Assembly (NCBI GenBank): GCA_036345935.2
Contig: JADWOT020000007.1
Span: 5,489,893-5,553,892 of the forward strand
Length of the DNA stretch: 64,000 nucleotides
Direction: 5' to 3'
DNA from: Taenia hydatigena
Taxonomy: Eukaryota > Platyhelminthes > Cestoda > Cyclophyllidea > Taeniidae
Part shown: one piece after another, positions 60,501-64,000 of the stretch
Layout of the letters: each line of letters opens with the position of its first letter
Numbering within the stretch: the first letter of the stretch is position 1
Made by a program: the position numbers and the translations under genes
Notes under the pieces: model-generated
The model's database searches: none
What the model was told of the DNA's origin: nothing
The model's input: the letters and a program-made list of their open reading frames with translations, nothing else

Positions 60501-63500
60501 CATCGTAAATATTCTTAAGCGCGGTAAGTTCTACTCCATATGACAAGGAGACAAGCGCAGTGAATTATTGCCGTATAATGGATCATAAATTTGTTCTGTA
60601 GCCTGTTACACCAAATGCGTCATCTACAGGAAAACTTGGAAAAGGGGGAAAAGCGAAAACCACCCAAGGCCTAGAACGTCTTCTGCATACAATTCACATT
60701 TGGCAAAGGGTGTATCATTTGCCACATCATGCTTGTCACAACAAATGCTTGCTCAGGCGTGGTAATATCACCTAGGATAAGTAAGTGTCCGCAATTCCGA
60801 CTTCTAAAATTCGAGTAATCAAGGTATAAAATGACAGAGTCATAATCCCTCAGCCGCATCTCCTCAACTTCTGCACCCTTTCACACCATTCACATATGTC
60901 CACTACAGTGCCACCTGTTGTCCTCAGATATTGATTCCACTGGTTTGGACAGTATGGGGTGTTCGATGAAACGTCCAGCCAAAGATGAGTCGAGGGAGAA
61001 GCGTGTAACACTTGCAAATCGCGTTTGTATCGACTTAATGTGCATGATAATTGAGTTGTACAGCGATATGGCGTGGTGACCGCACAGGTCATGGGAGCTT
61101 GTATGTCAGCAGGAAGCTCTTTCGACGAAGTCTTCGATTTCGTTGCAATAGCCGGTTGCTTCAGCCAAAATAATGGGATTATTTCGGAGGATTTCATCAA
61201 AAGCATGAAACAAAGGTTCTCGTTTGAAGGATATACTTGAAACAAAATCAACACAACACTCCAACATAAATAATTTTACCGGGCCTAACTGAAGTATCGA
61301 AATAGTTGCTTTGCTATACTGAGGAAGGCGTAAGAAAAATTGTTCTTAGTTCAACAAAATGTTATAGGAAAACCGCTTTTTAGTTTGGAAAAACCTACAA
61401 ATCAATAATCAAGTCAGACGAATCATCCGTTTACTAATCCGTCCACTTACTCGTATACTCATGTGTTCTGCATTACTGGAGAAGTTTATTGACAAAAAAA
61501 TTTGAACGCGAAGCTACATCCCACGTGAAGTTGCCAAAGATTATAGAAATGCGTGAGATTTGCCGATGATTGGAGAAGGTGCAGCAAATAATGTTTAACT
61601 TTCGAGGAGTTGCCCTGTCTACCAACCAGCCGCCAATATCAATGGTAGCTGCAGGGGAGGCGCAGGAGGAAATCTATTGCTAAGGGCCACGAATTAACAC
61701 TAACGTCACAAGTTTCACGGAGGGAAGTTGCGACCCTTGATGCGGCAATACGGGCCACGTAATTTCAGGTATTAGAGTCGCCAAGGCTAACCCATCACGC
61801 GAACATGTCACGTCGGTGACCAGGAAGGTGGAGCTGGTAGAACTTAAGTTGAATCTTAACTGAGTGTATGTGACTAAGCCTGCATTCGTCTTTGATTGAT
61901 TCTTTTAGCTTTTGTTTAACATAATACTCTCGAATTGTTGTATAAAACAATGGCCTCCTGCACCACTTTAGATTCGGTGCATCTATATAGGAGACGTCTG
62001 TTTGTTGTCAGTCGGGGAATATTCTTGTAAATATTTCACAACCAATGTTTTATCAGTCCTCCAGAGTTACTTAACTCTAAGGTACACAAGGTGCTGCTTC
62101 AATTACCAGTCGATAATAGACCAACGCTTAAATGGTGCATTACCTGCTTACTTGTCTACTTACTTAAAGCGGGTAGGGCGTTTGGATAAATAAGCTAATC
62201 AGCATCCAGTTAGTTCACCTACGTACGAAAGAGACATCATTTATCAGGAATGGCACAGACTAGCGTCTGCGCTTGCGCACAACAAAGTGCAATGATGAAC
62301 AAAGTTTCTTGCGATTAAAGGCGCCCACACCCATGGATATTCCTAACGGTAGGAGACGTCAACCTAATCAGCAATTAGACATTTGGGCAGTGTAGACGTA
62401 ATCGGTCAGTGGCCTTCCTGTGTTGTTGGTTTTCACTCCACATGCACAGTGGCTACCCCAGAGAATTTTTATTGGTTACTGCTTGACAGGCAGTCTAGCC
62501 TGACGTAGGATTGCGCAGGGAGCTAATGCATTCGTGCAAATGGCTCGGGCAAGTTGAGCTCAAAATGCTGAGCTGGAGTCTGAGCAGGAGTTCACATCCG
62601 ACACCAGTTGTGTCCACTTTGAATGTCCGGTCAATCAAGTATTATCTTTAGTTTTAAGTGGGCATTTGTATTTTAATAATCTTACATCTTAGCTCTGCCT
62701 TAGCCCATCATGAGTGAAGGGGGAAAGAAATGGAGGGCAAAAGCACGAAACGTAAATTTCTATGCCATCCTGAGCATAAATGTGATGGCTGTCTAAATCG
62801 AAACAGCTTGGCTTTCGTAGTGTATTTAATCACTTAATGATGTAACCTTCTTTCGTAACGCCGGGGAAAAAAATACCACATTTAGCATGCCCATGTTTCG
62901 TAACATGCTTCAAATGCTAGCACAAACACAAAATTTTACCCGTCTCATTTACTTCTAAACCTCATTCAAGTTTATGTTCTCTGTGAAGTAGAAGTGAGAG
63001 ACCTTACCAACGAACGATCATTTGTCAAGAAATTCAATGATGGCAGCTCAAAAGGGGGTTATTTTCATCGATATTGACAAATAAGTTGCCATTTTACGGT
63101 GGCACTTGATGCTATTTGGCAGTCCTTCTTGGCACTGACAACGCTGATTACAAATAATCATAAAAAGGGACTGCAGTCGGTGTATTAACATAAATGGGGC
63201 CTAATTTGCACCTATCTCTGCATCTACTCCTAATGGGAACCTGTTTTTTATATGCATAGATCCCTTCACTTGATATGATAGTGATAGTGATTCTATCCCT
63301 CATTTTGAGTAACAGGATAAGCGGAAGTATAACATTGCCTCCTTTACACATATGCGTTAATGCACATGCGCATATAACCGCAGTCTAAATAAAACACAGC
63401 GCACTCCTAAGCACAGGCAGTCCGCAGTTGCATCAGCTCCCTTAAACCAATATTTCACGCAGGTTTTAAGCAGGACGCTAGAGTAGTAGAGGACCCAAAT

Positions 63501-64000
63501 AATGGCACTACACTAATTGACCACTGCCTTTATCTTATTGCCGTGTGAGTAAACAATTGCGCGCCTTTTCCATGGCCGCATACTTAAAAGCGAAGCAATG
63601 CAGTTCTTCTTACTCCACCCTACTTTTGCAGTGGATGAAAGGAAGACACTAGGAGCGCGTCGAAGTTGGCCTCAGTGCGAATCACCTTAGCGTGTATCCA
63701 ATGCTAACCTTTCGTGCCATGGCACTAACCAACGATGGCGCTTGTGAGCGAAATGATTGCGCGCAGTAGAAGGTGTATGGGTCCCGAGACAATAAGTGTC
63801 ACCAGAAAATCCTGAAAACGGCTGCTTGAATCAGCAGAGTAGTGTGAGCTTTAAGTGCGCTGCACAAACACAGACGAGAGATGAGGAAATCGAGTTGGAT
63901 GTATGGAGTCTAAGGCTATACTTGGACACCGGATCACTCTGAGCCAAGGAAAGAGATCGTTTTATGCGAATTCAAGTCAGCCAAACTTTACAAACTTTGA
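57524..64000. other. outer right arm block, no gene supported
   Basis: Mirror of 24929-31409. It holds R1 copy 3 at about 63604-63810. No promoter, RNA gene or supported exon. Confidence 0.4.

Larger units (their letters stand above)
49487..64000 (-). repeat. right arm of giant imperfect inverted duplication
   Basis: Reverse complement of the left arm (block list given there). The last bases of the window still match the left arm at 24929, so the true end lies outside. It carries a 1.9-kb insert (55291-57212) and lacks 5.8 kb and 0.43 kb found on the left. Its copy of the six-exon gene is broken. Confidence 0.93.

Noticed and set aside
1..64000. CRISPR arrays, bacterial operons, viral or retroviral genes, reverse transcriptase or transposase frames
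   Set aside because: None seen on either strand; the window has eukaryotic gene structure and the repeats carry no recognisable mobile-element proteins.

Overview
The window looks like nuclear DNA of an animal (metazoan). Coding is sparse and split by short introns: 46, 75, 97, 102, 105 and 117 bases in the genes I could resolve, all GT-AG. There are TATA/Inr core promoters, AATAAA signals, a 5S rRNA gene, tRNA-derived repeats, a (GGT)n microsatellite and a 100-N scaffold gap. I see no operons, ribosome binding sites or bacterial gene density. The compact introns and TATA promoters would fit a flatworm or another small invertebrate, but nothing here settles the species.

Layout. 1-3000: a two-exon F-box protein gene, resembling FBXO4, on the + strand. 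3000-24900: gene-poor DNA with tRNA-like relics (5698-5755, 13021-13090), a scrambled pseudogene (7830-8720), a degenerate tandem repeat (8705-9350), a 5S rRNA gene (17196-17314) and a 5S pseudogene (11287-11394), and some weak candidate exons. 24929-64000: a giant imperfect inverted duplication. The left arm (24929-43675) pairs with the right arm (49487 to beyond the window end) around a 5.8-kb spacer. Arms differ by a few percent plus large indels: 5.8 kb and 0.43 kb present only on the left, 1.9 kb only on the right.

Two gene-sized discoveries come from reading splice sites and promoters rather than long ORFs. (1) 38156-39552, minus strand: a complete TATA-to-AATAAA gene with six coding exons for a 225-residue protein I do not recognise. 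It is acidic and Ser/Thr-rich in the middle and ends in a basic helix-like stretch plus CYCCNRCT. A decayed mirror copy lies at 53606-54574, and an older, internally inverted copy at 7830-8720. Homology between the copies supports the exon map. (2) 49223-49664, plus strand: a compact intronless unit with a TATA box, an Inr 31 bases downstream, a 69-codon reading frame with 16 tryptophans and an AATAAA. Two broken copies lie at 47174-47293 and 42240-43675. The giant inverted repeat ends exactly at its stop codon.

The spacer and inner arms also hold a ~53-bp minisatellite that flips strand in its middle (three copies), a 0.75-kb foldback element and a second inverted repeat (B/C). Together these show repeated inverted duplication around the tryptophan-rich unit. 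An assembly join of two diverged haplotypes must be excluded before the large palindrome is treated as biology.
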